64,000 nucleotides of DNA from JACVCJ01 sp052437175 (GTDB lineage: Bacteria; Bacteroidota; Bacteroidia; CAIKAF01), in contig JBQVOK010000006.1 of the NCBI GenBank assembly GCA_052437175.1, positions 220,898 to 284,897 of the forward strand, given 5' to 3'. The position numbers were made by a program, and so were the translations under genes. The notes below the pieces were generated by a model, which saw nothing but the letters and a program-made list of their open reading frames with translations, ran no database searches and was not told the DNA's origin. Below are positions 43,169 to 51,602 of this stretch, piece after piece (position 1 is the first letter of the stretch; every line of letters starts with the position of its first letter).

Positions 43169-44479
43169 ATGGAAGTAGCAACCGCTATGCGTTACAAAGT
43201 AAAAGACATTGCCCTGGCAGAGTGGGGCCGCAAAGAAATTCAGCTGGCCGAAGCCGAAATGCCGGGCCTGATGGCTATCCGTGCCGAATACGGTCCGCAG
43301 AAACCCCTGCAGGGTGCGCGTATCGCCGGCTGCCTGCACATGACCATACAAACTGCCGTACTCATCGAAACCCTGGTTGAACTGGGTGCCGACGTACAGT
43401 GGAGCTCCTGCAATATATTCTCTACCCAGGACCATGCCGCCGCTGCCATTGCCGCTGCCGGTATCCCGGTTTTTGCCTGGAAGGGTATGACCGAAGAAGA
43501 GTACGACTGGTGTATTGAGCAGACCCTGTATTTCGGTGAGGACCGTCAGCCCCTGAACATGATCCTGGACGACGGCGGGGACCTTACCAATATCTGCCTC
43601 GATAAATACCCCGAACTGGCCAAAGGCATCCGCGGTATCTCCGAAGAGACCACCACAGGCGTACACCGCCTGTACGAGCGCGTAAAAGCAGGTACCCTGC
43701 CCATGCCCGCCATCAACGTGAACGACAGCGTTACCAAATCGAAATTCGATAACAAATACGGTTGTAAAGAAAGCCTGGTGGATGCGATCCGCCGCGCTAC
43801 CGACGTAATGATGGCCGGTAAAGTGGCCGTGGTTTGCGGTTATGGCGACGTAGGTAAAGGCTCGGCAGCCTCCCTGCGCGGAAGCGGCGCCCGTGTGATC
43901 GTTACCGAGATCGACCCCATCTGTGCCCTGCAGGCCGCTATGGACGGTTACGAAGTAAAACGCCTCGACAGCGTGATCGATAAAGTGGACATTGTGGTTA
44001 CGGCTACCGGAAACTTCGGTATAGTACGTGCCGAGCACTTCGAACGTATGAAAGACAAGACCATCGTGTGTAATATCGGTCACTTCGACAACGAGATCGA
44101 CGTTGCCTGGTTAAAGGCAAATTACGGCAACACCCGCAATACCGTTAAACCACAGGTAGATATGTACACCATCAATGGTAACGATATCATCCTGCTGGCC
44201 GAAGGCCGCCTGGTAAACCTGGGTTGCGCCATGGGGCACCCGAGCTTTGTAATGAGCAACAGCTTCAGTAACCAGACCCTGGCCCAGATCGAACTCTGGA
44301 AGAACCACAGCAGCTACAACAACGAAGTATACGTACTGCCTAAACACCTCGATGAGAAAGTAGCCGCCCTGCACCTGTCCAAACTGGGGGTAGAGCTGGA
44401 AACGCTCAGCAGCGAGCAGGCTTCCTACATCGGTGTGGAAGTAAGCGGTCCGTTCAAACCGGAATACTACCGTTACTAA
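43169..44479 (+). CDS. ahcY: S-adenosylhomocysteinase
   Basis: A 436-residue NAD-dependent enzyme that splits S-adenosylhomocysteine into adenosine and homocysteine, keeping methylation reactions running. Characteristic regions are GCLHMTIQTAVLIETL, SSCNIFSTQDHAAAA, KSKFDNKYGCKESLVD and the NAD-binding GYGDVGKG at 224-231; C-terminus KPEYYRY is the expected conserved end. ATG at 43169 is used; a second ATG seven codons in (MRYKVKDIAL) could be the true start by alignment to shorter relatives. Driven by a consensus promoter and ended by a hairpin terminator. Confidence 0.95.
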   Translation: MEVATAMRYKVKDIALAEWGRKEIQLAEAEMPGLMAIRAEYGPQKPLQGARIAGCLHMTIQTAVLIETLVELGADVQWSSCNIFSTQDHAAAAIAAAGIPVFAWKGMTEEEYDWCIEQTLYFGEDRQPLNMILDDGGDLTNICLDKYPELAKGIRGISEETTTGVHRLYERVKAGTLPMPAINVNDSVTKSKFDNKYGCKESLVDAIRRATDVMMAGKVAVVCGYGDVGKGSAASLRGSGARVIVTEIDPICALQAAMDGYEVKRLDSVIDKVDIVVTATGNFGIVRAEHFERMKDKTIVCNIGHFDNEIDVAWLKANYGNTRNTVKPQVDMYTINGNDIILLAEGRLVNLGCAMGHPSFVMSNSFSNQTLAQIELWKNHSSYNNEVYVLPKHLDEKVAALHLSKLGVELETLSSEQASYIGVEVSGPFKPEYYRY

Positions 44480-44497
44480 AAAACGGTCTGCCATATT

Positions 44498-44526
44498 GCA
44501 AAAGCGGTCTGCGGGCCGCTTTTTGC
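44498..44526 (+). terminator. Terminator of ahcY
   Basis: GCAAAAGCGG / CCGCTTTTTGC hairpin with T-run in the 3' arm, 19 bases after the ahcY stop codon. Confidence 0.75.
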
Positions 44527-44627
44527 TTTTACACGGGTACCCGTTCATAAGCCGGAGTAGAGCCCCGCTGCACTAATAACATTTTTAGTACATTCGTGTT
44601 ATTCTATCAAATACAGGATCTATAACT

Positions 44628-45341
44628 ATGCACGACGATCACGACGATCTTATATACGAAGCGTTATCCCAGAAAGACTGGAAAGAAATAAAAAGCGCAG
44701 ACAGCTGGACCATATTTAAGGTAATGGGCGAATTTGTAGGCGGTTTCGAAAAACTGGCCCGTATCGGTCCCTGCGTAAGTATTTTCGGCAGTGCCCGTAC
44801 CAAACCCGACAATCCCTATTACAAACTGGCCGAAGAGATCGCTTTTAAGCTTACACAGGCCGGTTTCGGCATTATTACGGGCGGCGGACCGGGTATCATG
44901 GAAGCCGGCAACAAAGGCGCCCGCAAAGGCAAGGGCAAAAGTACCGGGCTCAATATCGAACTGCCTTTCGAACAGGGGGCCAATCCCTTTATCGATTCGG
45001 ATAAACTGCTCACCTTCGACTTTTTCTTTGTACGCAAGGTCATGTTCGTGAAGTACTCACAGGGATTCATCGTACTTCCAGGCGGTTTTGGCACGCTCGA
45101 CGAACTGTTCGAGGCCATTACCCTGATACAGACCCATAAGATCGGCAAATTCCCCATCGTACTCGTGGGCAGCGATTTCTGGGCGGGTCTCATCGACTGG
45201 GTAAAGACCGTACTGCTCGAAAAAGAGAAGAATATCCATGCCGAAGATCTGAACCTCTTTACCATTGTAGATACGGCCGATGAAGCGGTAGCTATTATCG
45301 CCGAGTTTTACACCAAGTATACGATCAAGCCCAACTTTTAA
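44628..45341 (+). CDS. LOG family protein (phosphoribohydrolase)
   Basis: A 237-residue Rossmann-fold enzyme with GGGPGIMEA (85-93) and PGGFGTLDE (151-159), the LOG/TIGR00730 signatures. Such proteins release ribose 5-phosphate from nucleoside monophosphates, notably cytokinin riboside 5'-monophosphates. The N-terminal helix of about 45 residues precedes the fold. A TACATTCG -7-like box lies at 44589-44596. The stop codon overlaps the ATG of the next gene by one base. Confidence 0.9.
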   Translation: MHDDHDDLIYEALSQKDWKEIKSADSWTIFKVMGEFVGGFEKLARIGPCVSIFGSARTKPDNPYYKLAEEIAFKLTQAGFGIITGGGPGIMEAGNKGARKGKGKSTGLNIELPFEQGANPFIDSDKLLTFDFFFVRKVMFVKYSQGFIVLPGGFGTLDELFEAITLIQTHKIGKFPIVLVGSDFWAGLIDWVKTVLLEKEKNIHAEDLNLFTIVDTADEAVAIIAEFYTKYTIKPNF

Positions 45342-46165
45342 TGAAGCAGGTTCTCTTCCCGGTACTGTTTATCCTATGCTGCTTAGGAACTGCACAAGGG
45401 CAGGGGACCGACGTAATGCGCACCCTGAAGGTAGAAGAAGGCTACCGCAGTCCGCAACCCAGGCTCAAACTCCGTTACCCGGTGATCCATGCCGGGGCCG
45501 GGGCTGTTTTTTATACGGGTGAAATGCGTGCACAGAAGCAGTTCGATAAGTTCATTCGGGCTTCCTGGGGCGTTCAGTTGGGTATTGAACAGCGCGTGGG
45601 CAGATACCTGGGCTTCCAGGCGCATGTGCTGTACGGGCATGTAACGTCGAATGTACAGACGGCCTGGGAATTCAAAAATTTCAAGAGCCGTATCATCAGT
45701 CCGGATATACGCATTACTTTACATTTTGAGCATATTACCTCAAAAAGAGCTTCCGTAGCGCCCTTTATTTCGGCCGGGGCCGGTATGGTCCATTTCGAAA
45801 GCCGTACCGATCTGTACGATAAGAACGGAGTGATGTACCATGCCTGGCAGGACGGTTCCCTGCGCAGCAAGCCCGAACAGCCCGGGAACGAAAATGCCCT
45901 GCTGCTGGAACGGGACTACCGTTTCGATACCGACGTAACCCCGCCGCGCCGCAACGTATTCCAGGTGGTAGGAGAAGCCGGCATAAAGTTTAAAATTCTT
46001 AATTTCTGGGATTTCCAGCTCAGCTATACCCAGTACTACAGCTTCGGCAGTTTTACCTCCTACAGCGGTAAGAACGACAGTTACGGTTTTATGAAGGCCG
46101 GGCTTACCTATTATTTCGGGCAGGTGAAGTACCTTAAAAAGACGGGAACCGCTCCGGTTCAATAG
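45341..46165 (+). CDS. Outer membrane beta-barrel protein
   Basis: A 274-residue protein with signal peptide (MKQVLFPVLFILCCLGTAQG) and alternating hydrophobic strands ending in FGQVKYLKK (ASYGFMKAGLTYYFGQ). It resembles OmpW/opacity-type small barrels of Bacteroidota, likely forming an outer membrane pore or structural barrel. Translation is coupled to the LOG gene by the TAATG junction. No ligand known. Confidence 0.75.
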   Translation: MKQVLFPVLFILCCLGTAQGQGTDVMRTLKVEEGYRSPQPRLKLRYPVIHAGAGAVFYTGEMRAQKQFDKFIRASWGVQLGIEQRVGRYLGFQAHVLYGHVTSNVQTAWEFKNFKSRIISPDIRITLHFEHITSKRASVAPFISAGAGMVHFESRTDLYDKNGVMYHAWQDGSLRSKPEQPGNENALLLERDYRFDTDVTPPRRNVFQVVGEAGIKFKILNFWDFQLSYTQYYSFGSFTSYSGKNDSYGFMKAGLTYYFGQVKYLKKTGTAPVQ

Positions 46166-46241
46166 TTAAGAACGGTGGTCTGCGGTGTATTACTTGTGAA
46201 TAAAATGCCGCCGGCTAAAGAATGAGGCATGCATTTTGCGT

Positions 46242-46249
46242 TACATTTG
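46242..46249 (+). promoter_or_regulatory. -7 box of the DUF445 gene
   Basis: TACATTTG, a perfect TAnnTTTG element, 34 bases ahead of the GTG start at 46283. Confidence 0.5.
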
Positions 46250-46282
46250 TATGCATAACTACTAATTGGAGATACACGAAAA

Positions 46283-46882
46283 GTGGCACGTTATATTTTA
46301 CTTCCGCTCATAGCGGGTCTTATCGGATGGTTTACCAACTACATTGCGGTATGGATGCTTTTTCGTCCCCGCCGGCCTGTACGCGTCCTGGGCATCACGT
46401 TCCAGGGTATCTTTCCCAAACGGCAGAAGGTGCTGGCCGAACGCATCGGGCGCCTGGTGGCCGAACAACTGCTTTCCAGCAACGATCTGAAAGAAAAACT
46501 GCTGGCCGATGACAATATCGACGAGATCCTCTACATGATCGAAGACAAGATCGACGATTACCTGCTGAACACGTTCCCCGAAAAATACCCGATCACCAGT
46601 ATCTTTTTCGGCACCCGCCGCAAAGCCCAGATCAAGGCCGACCTGGTGGGCGAAGTACACGTGGCGGTGCCCGAACTGCTGAATAACTATGCCGACCGCA
46701 TCGACGAAAAGATCGATATCGAAGATATGGTACGCCGCAAAGTAGAAGCACTGGACCCCATTATGCTCGAAAAACTGCTCAACGGTATCCTGAAGAGCGA
46801 ATTCAAGTTCATTGAATGGGTAGGGGCCATACTCGGTTTTGTGATCGGTCTTTTACAGCTGTTAATTGCCGAGTTTTTGTAA
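46283..46882 (+). CDS. DUF445 family membrane protein
   Basis: A 199-residue protein with GTG start. An N-terminal helix (ILLPLIAGLIGWFTNYIAVWMLF, in part) carries the WFTNxIAVxMLF DUF445 signature; then GFQGIFPKRQKVLAERIG-type basic helix and a C-terminal helix (EWVGAILGFVIGLLQLLI). DUF445 proteins are typically near 400 residues, so this is the short form common in Bacteroidota. Function unknown. Confidence 0.87.
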   Translation: MARYILLPLIAGLIGWFTNYIAVWMLFRPRRPVRVLGITFQGIFPKRQKVLAERIGRLVAEQLLSSNDLKEKLLADDNIDEILYMIEDKIDDYLLNTFPEKYPITSIFFGTRRKAQIKADLVGEVHVAVPELLNNYADRIDEKIDIEDMVRRKVEALDPIMLEKLLNGILKSEFKFIEWVGAILGFVIGLLQLLIAEFL

Positions 46883-46892
46883 CTTGGCCTGT

Positions 46893-47363
46893 ATGGAAGA
46901 AAAGCTTTCACTGGAACAGGCTGACTATATCGGGGAATGGCACGTATTGTTCAGCGATTTCCCGATGTGGCTCAACGGCAAACGCAGCAACCCCCGTTTT
47001 ATATACCAGGCTGGTACCCGCAACGGGAAAGAAGGGCTGATCGATACCGTACGTTACGAACAGGCGGGCCGTACCCGCGAGATCAAAGGGTTTGACTTTG
47101 TGCTGGATGCACAGTATACACGATTCTGCTGGCGGGGCAACGGACTCCTGTCCCTGCTCAGAAGCAACTGGCGGCTTATTCACATTTCCGGGGACCGCAA
47201 CTGGGCCATTATCCGTTTCCGCAAAACCCTGTTCACTCCCGAAGGCGTAGACGTGATCTGCCGCAGCAGGGAACCGGGCGAAGCCGTACTGGCCGATATG
47301 AAACAGGCCGTAAAAGACTGCCTGGGCATACGCAAACTCCGTTTTTTAGGCTGCTCTTCCTGA
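46893..47363 (+). CDS. Lipocalin-like protein
   Basis: A 156-residue cytoplasmic protein. The segment YIGEWHVLFSDFPMWL (near residues 12-27) resembles the GxWY(V/E) start of lipocalin/calycin barrels. Remaining beta strands (TRFCWRGNG, WAIIRFRKT) are consistent. It follows the DUF445 gene by 10 bases and may share its transcript. The start ATG is chosen because the upstream in-frame ATG overlaps the previous gene. Confidence 0.65.
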   Translation: MEEKLSLEQADYIGEWHVLFSDFPMWLNGKRSNPRFIYQAGTRNGKEGLIDTVRYEQAGRTREIKGFDFVLDAQYTRFCWRGNGLLSLLRSNWRLIHISGDRNWAIIRFRKTLFTPEGVDVICRSREPGEAVLADMKQAVKDCLGIRKLRFLGCSS

Positions 47364-47371
47364 TATTTCCG

Positions 47372-47379
47372 TATCTTTC
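47372..47379 (+). promoter_or_regulatory. -7-like box of the DUF4199 gene
   Basis: TATCTTTC, one mismatch from TAnnTTTG, 23 bases before the ATG at 47402. Confidence 0.4.
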
Positions 47380-47401
47380 TGTCTCATCAAAAAACCTTTC
47401 T

Positions 47402-47878
47402 ATGAAAAAGATCGGCTACGAACTCAAATGGGCCCTGCTTTTTATGGTTATACAGCTACTCTGGATGCTGTTCGAAAAAAGTATGGGCTGGCACGATGCA
47501 CATATTGACCAGCATCCCATATACAGCAGCCTGGTGGCCATACCGGCCATTGCCCTGTATGTGATCGCCCTGCTGGACATCCGCAGGAACCGTTTCGGCG
47601 GACGTATGAGCTGGAAGCAGGGTTTCCGCAGCGGAGCGCTGATCAGCGTTATTGTCTGCGTGCTCAGTCCGCTCAGCCTGTGGATCACTATGGAATACAT
47701 CACCCCGCATTTTTTCGAGAACGCCATACGCTATACGGTAAGCAGAGGCAAGTATACACAGGCAGAGGCCGAAGCCTATTTTAACCTGCGCAGTTATATG
47801 CTGCAGGGCCTGATCGGTTCACTCGCGATGGGCCTGGCCACTTCGGCACTGGTAGCGCTGTTCGTACGTAAAAAATAA
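47402..47878 (+). CDS. DUF4199 membrane protein
   Basis: A 158-residue four-helix inner membrane protein: MKKIGYELKWALLFMVIQLL, conserved WHDAHIDQHPIYSSL, GRMSWKQGFRSGALIS and MLQGLIGSLAMGL match DUF4199, which is specific to Bacteroidota. Function unknown. Confidence 0.85.
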   Translation: MKKIGYELKWALLFMVIQLLWMLFEKSMGWHDAHIDQHPIYSSLVAIPAIALYVIALLDIRRNRFGGRMSWKQGFRSGALISVIVCVLSPLSLWITMEYITPHFFENAIRYTVSRGKYTQAEAEAYFNLRSYMLQGLIGSLAMGLATSALVALFVRKK

Positions 47879-47951
47879 GTTTTTTACCGGTGCTCGGGGC
47901 CCTTTCAGGGTTTGCAGACAAAGCGGGAAAACGCGTTATTTGCACACGCGC

Positions 47952-48572
47952 ATGGAGATACAATACATATTCGAACTGCTGGGTACCGGGTTCTTTGCTA
48001 TTTCGGGAGCCCTGGCCGCCAATGACAAGGCCAGGCCCGACTGGTTCGGCGTTACGTTTATCGGTTTCATTACGTCCATCGGCGGCGGTAGCCTGCGCGA
48101 CATTCTGCTGGGTAGTTACCCGCTGGTGTGGGTGGGCAACGTTCATTTTATATACGCTATTTTTGCCGGAGTGGCCCTGGCCAGCCTGTTCTTCAAATAC
48201 CTGATCCGCCTGCGCCGCACCTTTTTCCTGTTCGATACGCTGGGGATCGCCATGTTCACCATCCTGGGCACCGAAAAGGCCCTGAGCCTGGGCACCCATC
48301 CGCTGGTAGCCGCCATGATGGGTATGTTTACGGCGGTCATGGGCGGTGTGATCCGCGATGTACTTACCCGGGAGATCCCGGTTATTTTCCTGAAGGAAAT
48401 TTACGCTACGGCCTGCCTGGCCGGGGCGGCCCTGTATATTTTACTGGATCATGCGGGTGCCGGCCGCAACCTGAACTTTTTCCTTTCGGGCGGGCTTATC
48501 CTGCTGATACGGGTTATTGCGGTGCGTTACAAGCTCAGCCTGCCACAGTTCCTGAGGGATCGAAACAACTGA
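47952..48572 (+). CDS. Trimeric intracellular cation (TRIC/UPF0126) channel protein
   Basis: A 206-residue membrane protein of two repeated halves, each with the glycine-rich signature: IGGGSLRDILLG and MGGVIRDVLTREIP. Prokaryotic TRIC homologues form trimeric K+-selective channels. The ATG at 47952 is preferred over the upstream TTG at 47940 because it begins with a short cytoplasmic stretch and the first helix. Confidence 0.92.
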   Translation: MEIQYIFELLGTGFFAISGALAANDKARPDWFGVTFIGFITSIGGGSLRDILLGSYPLVWVGNVHFIYAIFAGVALASLFFKYLIRLRRTFFLFDTLGIAMFTILGTEKALSLGTHPLVAAMMGMFTAVMGGVIRDVLTREIPVIFLKEIYATACLAGAALYILLDHAGAGRNLNFFLSGGLILLIRVIAVRYKLSLPQFLRDRNN

Positions 48573-48590
48573 TTTCCTGAAAACTACTTA

Positions 48591-48623
48591 TTTACAAACG
48601 TTTACAAACGCTTCTAAACGTTT
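48591..48623 (+). promoter_or_regulatory. Three phased AAACGTTT-type boxes upstream of ssb
   Basis: Palindromes AAACGTTT at 48596-48603 and 48616-48623 flank the near-palindrome AAACGCTT at 48606-48613; successive centres are exactly 10 bases apart, one helical turn. They sit about 30-60 bases upstream of the putative -7 box CAACTTTG (48652-48659). Suggests an activator or SOS-type operator cluster. Confidence 0.6.
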
Positions 48624-48729
48624 ATCCTACGACTGTTCGTTCTGAATACATCAACTTTGCTTTCAGGAACGGAGATAATTCCGGCCGTTTTCACAAGAGT
48701 TAAGTCAATATAAAGCAAAGAGAGTAATT

Positions 48730-49068
48730 ATGAATTCGATGAGGAACAGAGTGCAGTTGATCGGTCATCTCGGCCGCGATCCGGAGTGTCTTGAGATCGG
48801 TGACCGGAAGCTGGTAAAATTTTCACTGGCTACGGACCAGAAGTTCAAAAATGCAGAGGGCGAATGGGAAACCATTACAACCTGGCATCATGTGGTAGCC
48901 TGGGGGAAAATTGCATCCCAGATGGAGAAGATCCTTACGAAAGGCAGCGAGATCATGCTGGAGGGAAAGATCGTCAATCGCAGCTACGAAGACAAAAACG
49001 GCCAGAAACGTTACGTTTCTGAGATCGAAGTTCGGGATTTCATGCTTATCGGCTACAGCAGAGCATAG
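48730..49068 (+). CDS. ssb: Single-stranded DNA-binding protein
   Basis: A 112-residue OB-fold protein (MRNRVQLIGHLGRDPE, LVKFSLATDQKF, TWHHVVAWGKIASQMEKILTKGS in part). It coats ssDNA during replication and repair. The C-terminus ends soon after the fold (VRDFMLIGYSRA) and has no acidic DDDIPF-like tip, as in the short Bacteroidota Ssb paralogues; whether it is the main or an accessory Ssb cannot be told. The promoter region has phased repeats; terminator follows. Confidence 0.9.
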   Translation: MNSMRNRVQLIGHLGRDPECLEIGDRKLVKFSLATDQKFKNAEGEWETITTWHHVVAWGKIASQMEKILTKGSEIMLEGKIVNRSYEDKNGQKRYVSEIEVRDFMLIGYSRA

Positions 49069-49088
49069 ATCCGTTCATCACAGAGAGC

Positions 49089-49133
49089 ACTCCGTATTCC
49101 TCGCTTCTCACTTCAGGGGAGTACGGAGTTTTT
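49089..49133 (+). terminator. Terminator of ssb
   Basis: ACTCCGTATTCC / GGAGTACGGAGT stem with one wobble pair and an 17-base loop, followed by T5. Confidence 0.8.
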
Positions 49134-49440
49134 ATCACACATACGGGTTTTCATAAGGGTCCTGCATAAGGGTTAATCAGGACAAAACGTGTCTATGTAT
49201 GACATAGATGGGTTATGGTTGATGCTGCTTCCCCCTGGTAACAGCGGGGAGGCAGTATTTTAAGATCTGCGGCCCGGAGTGCGGGGAGACCTGAAGAGAT
49301 GTATTCTGTGCATGTACAAGTACACTGCATGATAAAACGGGGATCGATGTCCTCAGAATATTGACTGCCGGATATTCAAAATGCGCAAACGGAAATGCCG
49401 GCGGAGAGGTATTTTTGTCCGGACCAGAAATACTGCCGGT
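49134..49440. other. Structured non-coding region after ssb
   Basis: No open frame is convincing. It holds direct repeats CATAAGGGT (49152-49160, 49165-49173), dyad TCTATGT-atg-ACATAGA (49192-49208), hairpin CTGCTTCCCC / GGGGAGGCAG (49225-49234, 49246-49255) and imperfect dyad TGCATGTAC-AA-GTACACTGCA near 49310. A TATTTTTG -7 consensus on the + strand at 49410-49417 points into the antisense of the transporter gene. Confidence 0.5.
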
Positions 49441-50661
49441 TTATTCCGTGTAGTCGAGATCCCTGTCAAAGCTTTCCCTCAGCCGGAACGTACTGTACAG
49501 GGCGATAGCAAAAATGACGGCCCCCGTAATAAGGGTAGCCTGCAGGGTATGGGTACCGTCACCGGCAATGGTCTTAAATGCCAGTGTGATAGGAATTACA
49601 GAACCGCGTACAAAATTAGGGGCCGAAGTCGTCACTGTTGCCCGCAGATTGGTCCCGAACTGTTCGGCAGCCACCATTACAAAAAGGGCCCAGTAACCGG
49701 TTGCCGCACCCAATACCAGGCAAAGGGCATTAAAGCCGGTACGGCCTATGGACGGGCCCATGAATACATAATACACGGTAAGCAGCATACAGAGCAGCAG
49801 GTACAGGAAAATAACCGTACGACGGCTTTTCAATACCTGGCTTAGGAGTCCGCTGAGCAGATCGCCGAGCGACAGACCTATATAACAGAACAGGGTAGCT
49901 TCTCCCACGGAAATATCGGGGGAGAACCCCATATACTTTTTAAAATAACTTTCACTGAGACTAATGAGCACACCTACCACATACCATACGGGGAGACCCA
50001 CCCCGATACAATACAGGAAACGCCTGAAGCGTTCGCCGCTACGGAAAAGATGCAGAAATTCCCCCCGTCTTACGGAAGTATCCTGCCGGACGCCGGCAAA
50101 CATATTACTTTCCATCGTACCCACACGGAGCAGCAGCAATGCCAGGCCCATAAAGCCGCCAACGTAATAGGACACTTTCCAGTCGAACTTATCTGCCACC
50201 AGGTAGCCAAATACGGCGCCCAGCGCACCAAAGGTCACAATGATCATGGTCCCGATACCCCGTTTTGTACGGTGCATCATCTCGCTTACCAGGGTAATGC
50301 CAGCCCCGAGCTCACCGGCCAGTCCCAGTCCTGCCACAAAACGGATGGCTGCATACTGGGTAATATCCTGCACATGGGCATTGAGTATATTCGCCGAGGA
50401 ATAGAGCAGTATCGAACCAAAGAGTACTTTCAGGCGGCCTTTTTTATCGCCCAGTATACCCCATAAGATGCCGCCGATAAGCATACCGGCCATCTGCCAG
50501 TTAAAGAGTATGATTTCCTGTTCCCTGATCTGTTCTGCCGGCACACCGATGGCCAGCAGGCTGGGACCTTTCACAAAATTAAACAGGATCAGGTCGTAGA
50601 TGTCAACAAAGTAGCCCAGGGAAGCTACTACAATAAGAATAACCTGTTTTCGGGTATCCAT
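49441..50661 (-). CDS. MFS transporter (metabolite:H+ symporter-like)
   Basis: A 406-residue twelve-helix transporter. Conserved motifs are GYFVDIYDLILFNF in helix 1, GDKKGRLKVLFGS in the helix 2-3 loop and RFVAGLGLAGELGAGITLVSEM in helix 4, a pattern seen in sugar-acid or organic-acid symporters of the MHS/SP types. The substrate is unknown. Overlaps no neighbour; the adjacent SDR gene ends 32 bases upstream on the same strand, so both may be one transcript. Confidence 0.88.
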   Translation of the reverse strand: MDTRKQVILIVVASLGYFVDIYDLILFNFVKGPSLLAIGVPAEQIREQEIILFNWQMAGMLIGGILWGILGDKKGRLKVLFGSILLYSSANILNAHVQDITQYAAIRFVAGLGLAGELGAGITLVSEMMHRTKRGIGTMIIVTFGALGAVFGYLVADKFDWKVSYYVGGFMGLALLLLRVGTMESNMFAGVRQDTSVRRGEFLHLFRSGERFRRFLYCIGVGLPVWYVVGVLISLSESYFKKYMGFSPDISVGEATLFCYIGLSLGDLLSGLLSQVLKSRRTVIFLYLLLCMLLTVYYVFMGPSIGRTGFNALCLVLGAATGYWALFVMVAAEQFGTNLRATVTTSAPNFVRGSVIPITLAFKTIAGDGTHTLQATLITGAVIFAIALYSTFRLRESFDRDLDYTE

Positions 50662-50693
50662 TTTCGGAGCGGTTTTCAGAGTGATTAAAGCGA

Positions 50694-51536
50694 TCAGAGA
50701 GCAGCGAGCACCTGTTCAGAATACTCCCACAGCCTGCGCGCCAGTTCAGGGTTTTCAGAGTCGGGCAGGGGAGCTTTTTCGAGGGATTCATCAAAATACC
50801 GGCCGCTTACTTTATCGAGCGTATCCGAAGATGCCAGGAAAACACTGGTTTCCGCACCTTTTTCCTCGCTGATCCCTGAAAGCAATGCAAAGGTGTTCCA
50901 GGCTGCTCCGATAAAAGCATTGGTATTTTTGGTACCAATCTTTGTGCGTACCTTACCTGGATGCAGGCAATTGGCCGTAAGCTGTTCCGGGCTATAGCGC
51001 CGCGCCAGTTCTTTGGTGAACAGCACGTTCATCAGTTTCGTCTTTTCATAGGCAGAGAGTACAAAATAATCTTTCTCTCCCTGCAGGTTATCAAATTCTA
51101 TTTTGCCTTTGTAATGACTGCCGGAACTGACATTCACCACGCGGGCAGGGGCTGACTGCAACAAAAGGGGCAGCAGTTCCTGCGTGAGCGTAAAATAGGC
51201 CATGTGGTTCAGGGCAAAGGTCTTTTCCAGTCCCTCCGGCGTAAGCTCTCTGCGGGCATGCACGCCCCCGGCATTATTGATGAGAACATCCAGCCGGGGC
51301 AGGGTTTCCCGGATAATACGGGCGGTTTCGCGGATGTTCTTCTGCAGGTACAGATCGCACAGGAAATACCCGTAACGGTTATCCGGAGCTATCGTTCTGA
51401 GCGCATCCAGCGTATCCCGGCAGGCCTGTTCGCTGCGCCCGATAATGTATACATCAAAGCCTTTGGCAGCCAGTTTCTCTGCCGTTTTACGACCGATACC
51501 GGAGGTGCCCCCGGTGATCAACACAGTTTTTTTCAT
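50694..51536 (-). CDS. Short-chain dehydrogenase (retinol dehydrogenase-like)
   Basis: A 280-residue Rossmann SDR with cofactor motif TGGTSGIG (8-15), NNAG (87-90), catalytic Tyr163 and Lys167 (AYEKTK) and Ser near SSGSH. Overall it resembles retinol/light-dependent protochlorophyllide-type SDRs (NAD(P)H oxidoreductases). ATG at 51536 is used because codons upstream, though open, lack domain features and cover the neighbouring promoter. The substrate is not determined. Confidence 0.9.
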   Translation of the reverse strand: MKKTVLITGGTSGIGRKTAEKLAAKGFDVYIIGRSEQACRDTLDALRTIAPDNRYGYFLCDLYLQKNIRETARIIRETLPRLDVLINNAGGVHARRELTPEGLEKTFALNHMAYFTLTQELLPLLLQSAPARVVNVSSGSHYKGKIEFDNLQGEKDYFVLSAYEKTKLMNVLFTKELARRYSPEQLTANCLHPGKVRTKIGTKNTNAFIGAAWNTFALLSGISEEKGAETSVFLASSDTLDKVSGRYFDESLEKAPLPDSENPELARRLWEYSEQVLAAL

Positions 51537-51567
51537 AGGGTAAATTACAGGATGAAGGTATAATCCT

Positions 51568-51599
51568 TTTGGTAAAAAGCAAAAGCCCGTGTACTTTTG
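51568..51599 (+). promoter_or_regulatory. Consensus promoter of the RmlD-like gene
   Basis: TTTG (51568-51571), 20-base spacer, TACTTTTG (51592-51599). The ATG at 51603 begins three bases after the -7 box, predicting a leaderless mRNA. Confidence 0.75.
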
Positions 51600-51602
51600 T
51601 GT

